A DNA stretch of 64,000 bases, taken from positions 28,123,208 through 28,187,207 of the forward strand of contig NC_133105.1 of assembly GCF_022965805.1 (NCBI RefSeq), in the 5' to 3' direction. The position numbers were made by a program, and so were the translations under genes. Below are positions 60,801-64,000 of the stretch, piece after piece (position 1 is the stretch's first letter; each line of letters starts with the position of its first letter). This stretch comes from Primulina eburnea (taxonomy: Eukaryota; Streptophyta; Magnoliopsida; Lamiales; Gesneriaceae). The notes below the pieces were generated by a model. That model was not told the DNA's origin and ran no database searches. It was given only the letters and a program-made list of their open reading frames with translations.

Positions 60801-63640
60801 GTCAATCCAAGTTCTTTTTAAGAATAGCACGCAAAAGTGTTCCAAAAGTTCTATTGACAACTTCAGTTTGTCCAGCCGTTTGAGGATGACAAGTAGTAGA
60901 AAACAACAATTTTGTGCCAAGTTTTGCCCATAAAGTCTTCCAAAAGTAACTCAAGAATTTAACATCGCGACCAGAAACAATAGTCCTAGGCATGCCATGC
61001 AACCTAACGACTTCTCTAAAGAACAAATCCGCAATATTTGAAGCGTCATCGGTTTTATGACAAGCTATAAAATATGCCATCTTAGAGAATCTATCCACAA
61101 CAACAAAAATAGAATCCCTCCCCTTCTTAGTCCTAGGCAACCCCAAAATAAAGTCCACATAAATTTCAATCTATGTTCTTTTTAAGAATAGCACGCAAAA
61201 GTGTTCCCAAAGTTCTATTGACAACTTCAGTTTGTCCATCCGTTTGAAGATGACAAGTAGTAGAAAACAACAATTTTGTGCCAAGTTTAGCCCATAAAAT
61301 CTTCCAAAAGTAACTCAAGAATTTAACATCGCGACCAGAAACAATAGTCCTTTGCATGTCATGCAACCTAACGACTTCTAAAGAACAAATCCGCCATGTT
61401 TGAAGCACCATCGGTTTTATGACAGCTATAAAATGTGCCATCTTATAGAATCTATCCACAACAACAAAAATAGAATCCCTCCCCTTCTTAGTCCTAGGCC
61501 ACCCCAAAATAAAGTCCATAGAAATGTCAATTCAAGTTCTTTTTAAGAATAGCACGCAAAAGTGTTCCCAAAGTTCTATTGACAACTTCAATTTTTCCAT
61601 CCGTTTGAGGATGACAAGTAGTAGAAAACAACAATATTGTGCCAAGTTTAGCCCATAAAGTATTCCAAAAGTAACTCGAGAATTAAACATCGCGACCAGA
61701 AACAATAGTCCTAGGCATGCCATGCAACCTAGCGACTTCTCCAAAGAACAAATCCGCCATGTTTGAAGCATCATCGGTTTTATGACAAGATATAAAATAT
61801 GCCATCTTAGAGAATCTATCCACAACAAAAAAAATAGAATCCCTCCCCTTCTTAGTCCTAGGCAACCCCAAAATAAAGTCCATAGAAATGTCAATCCAAG
61901 TTGTTTTTAAGAATTGCACCTAAAAGAGTACCCAAAGTTCTATTGACAACTTCAGTTTTTCCATCCGTTTGAGGATGACAAGTAGTAGAAAACAACAATT
62001 TTGTGCTAAGTTTAGCCCATAAATTATTCCAAAAGTAACTCGAGAATTTAACATCGCGACCAGAAACAATAGTCATAGGCATGCCATGCAACCTAACGAC
62101 TTCTCTAAAGAACAAATCCGCCATGTTTGAAGCATCATCGGTTTTATGACAAGCTATAAAATATGCCATCTTAGAGAATCTATCCACAACAAAAAAAATA
62201 GAATCCCTCCCCTTCTTAGTCCTAGGCAACCCCAAAATAAAGTCCACATAAATGTCAATCCAAGTTCTTTTTAATAATAACACGCAAAAGTGTTCCCAAA
62301 GTTCTATTGACAACTTCAGTTTGTCCATCCGTTTGAGGATGACAAGTAGTAGAAAACAACCATTTTGTGCCAAGTTTAGCCCATAAAATCTTCCAAAAGT
62401 AACTAAAGAATTTAACATCACGACCAGAAACAATAGTCCTAGGCATGCCATGCAACCTAACGACTTCTAAAGAACAAATCCGCCATGTTTGAAGCATCAA
62501 TGGTTTTATGACAGCTATAAAATGTGCCATCTTATAGAATCTATCCACAACAACAATAATAGAATCCCTCCCCTTCTTAGTCCTAGGCCACCCCAAAATA
62601 AAGTCCATAGAAATGTCAATTCAAGTTCTTTTTAAGAATAGCACGCAAAAGTGTTCCCAAAGTTCTATTGACAACTTCAATTTTTCCATCCGTTTGAGGA
62701 TGACAAGTAGTAGAAAACAACAATTTTGTGCCAAGTTTAGCCCATAAAGTCTTCCAAAAGTAACTCAAGAATTTAACATCGCGACCAGAAACAATAGTCC
62801 TAGGCATGCCATGCAACCTAACGACTTCCCTAAAGAACAAATCCGCATTGTTCGAAGCATCATCTGTTTTATGACAAGCTATAAAATGTGCCATCTTAGA
62901 GAATCTATCCACAACAACAAAAATATAATCCTTCCCCTTCTTAGTACTAGGCAACCCCAAAATAAAGTCCATAGAAATGACAATCCAAGTTCTTTTTAAG
63001 AATAGCACGCAAAGGTGTTCCCAAAGTTCTATTGACAACTTCAGTTTGTCGTGCCAAGTTTAGCCCATAAAGTCTTCCAAAAGTAACTCAAGAATTTAAC
63101 ATCGCGACCAGAAACAATAGTCCTAGGCATACCATGCAACCTAACGACTTCTCTAAAGAACAAATCCGCAATGTTTGAAGCATCATCGGTTTTATGACAA
63201 GCTATAAAATGTGCCATCTTAGATAATCTATCCACAACAACAAAAATAGAATCCCTGCCCTTCTTAGTCCTAGGCAACCCCAAAATAAAGTCCATAGAAA
63301 TGTCAATCAAAGTTCTTTTGAAGAATAGCACGCAAAGGTGTTCCCAAAGTTCTATTGACAACTTCAGTTTGTCGTGCCAAGTTTAGCCCACAAAGTCTTC
63401 AAAAAGTTACTGAAGAATTTAACATCGCGACCAGAAACAATAGTCCTAGGCATGCCATGCAACCTAACGACTTCTCTAAAGAACAAATCCGCCATGTTTG
63501 AAGCGTCATTGGTTTTATGACAAGCTATAAAATGTGCCATCTTAAAGAATCTATCCACAACAACAAAAATAGAATCCCTCCCCTTCTTAGTCCCAGTCAA
63601 CCCCAAAATAAAGTCCATAGAAATGTCAATCCAAGTTCTT
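51890..63640 (-). repeat. 6252-bp segmental duplication inside array 2
   Basis: From about 51890 to 57390, each monomer type, length and rare variant recurs 6252 bp downstream (about 58142-63640): markers 52111/58363, 52434/58686, 53480/59732, 53803/60055; frames 54186/60438, 54914/61166, 55280/61532, 55639/61891, 56364/62616 and 56789/63041. Single-base differences and a few one-base indels exist. The about 750 bp between the two copies (57390-58142) is satellite outside the duplicated match. Confidence 0.85.
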
Positions 63641-64000
63641 TTTAATAATAACACGCAAAAGTGTTCCCAAAGTTTTATTGACAACTTCAGTTTGTCCATC
63701 CGTTTGAGGATGACAAGTAGTAGAAAACAACCATTTTGTGCCAAGTTTAGCCCATAAAATCTTCCAAAAGTAACTAAAGAATTTAACATCACGACCAGAA
63801 ACAATAGTCCTAGGCATGCCATGCAACCTAACGACTTCTAAAGAACAAATCCTCCATGTTTGAAGCATCAATGGTTTTATGACAGCTATAAAATGTGCCA
63901 TCTTATAGAATCTATCCACAACAACAATAATAGAATCCCTCCCCTTCTTAGTCCTAGGCCACCCCAAAATAAAGTCCATAGAAATGTCAATCCAAGTTCT
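62236..64000 (-). repeat. 1371-bp repeat of four monomers at the window end
   Basis: The sequence from 63607 to the window edge repeats that from 62236 (marker positions 62236 and 63607; frames 62255-62608 and 63626-63979), including the rare TTTAATAATAACACGC variant. The sum 361+364+323+323 explains 1371. It shows an exchange point near 63607-63640 where the 6252-bp duplication stops matching. Confidence 0.8.

Larger units (their letters stand above)
47726..64000 (-). repeat. Integrase-core satellite, array 2 (about 46 monomers, runs off the window)
   Basis: It continues array 1 across the CopC insertion, with the same monomers on the same strand. Marker AATAAAGTCC is at 47869, 48192, 48556, 48920, 49281, 49644, 50007, 50334 and on to about 63968. 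Spacings are 323 (short form), 361 (A type) and 363-364 bp, with rarer values such as 327 (a 4-bp insertion TTAA near 50107) and 360. Short forms are more frequent than in array 1 and many monomers carry CCCAGTCAACCCC, hardly seen in array 1, so the two parts are made of different subfamilies. Translations again give the integrase core with SGRD and TDGQTE or TAGQTE. Confidence 0.93.

Noticed and set aside
15164..64000. CRISPR-like array
   Set aside because: There are no short repeats with unique spacers; whole 323-365-bp units repeat with no spacer.

Overview
The window is plant nuclear DNA made entirely of repeats; I see no host gene, RNA gene or single-copy sequence. Plant origin is inferred from Ty3/gypsy elements with a C-terminal chromodomain and a primer site matching initiator tRNA-Met (TGGTATCAGAGC), a Ty1/copia element with the plant-type AAGTGGGAGAT polypurine tract, and the depth of LTR-element nesting. 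The species cannot be named; a heterochromatic, possibly pericentromeric, location is plausible.

The oldest layer is a tandem satellite at 15164-24895 and 47726-64000 (about 26 kb and about 75 monomers visible). Each monomer is about 361-365 bp, or about 323 bp in a variant with a 41-bp deletion. Read on the minus strand, a monomer is almost exactly the catalytic core (rve domain) of a chromovirus-type Ty3/gypsy integrase. Monomers are arranged in several nested higher-order repeats (about 687, 1089, 1371, 2543 and 6252 bp), a sign of recent unequal exchange. All intact copies I read carry SGRD where integrases have SDRD, so the amplified unit is probably catalytically dead. This array is the most interesting part of the window.

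Two clusters of LTR retrotransposons interrupt the array. Left cluster (1-15163): GypA, a minus-strand Tekay/Del-like chromovirus with broken gag-pol, whose 5' LTR was later split by GypB (6551-14529, plus strand, TSD CTCAC). GypB has nearly identical LTRs and an open gag but an eroded pol, so it looks like a non-autonomous, gag-only (TR-GAG-like) element. Right cluster (24896-47725): CopC, a Ty1/copia element inserted in the satellite (TSD CTAAC/CGAAC). Its leader received GypD (28746-39494, TSD ATATC), a chromovirus related to GypA. GypD's pol then received a solo copia LTR (32635-34777, TSD GATGG), and CopC's reverse transcriptase received another solo copia LTR in inverse orientation (42176-44316, TSD ACCTT).

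No element encodes a full set of working proteins: GypA, GypD and CopC carry stops, frameshifts or insertions in pol. The chronology from nesting is: satellite, then GypA and CopC, then GypB (into GypA), GypD and solo F (into CopC), then solo E (into GypD). LTR-pair differences counted by eye (roughly a dozen for GypB, about 30 each for GypD and CopC) agree with GypB being young.
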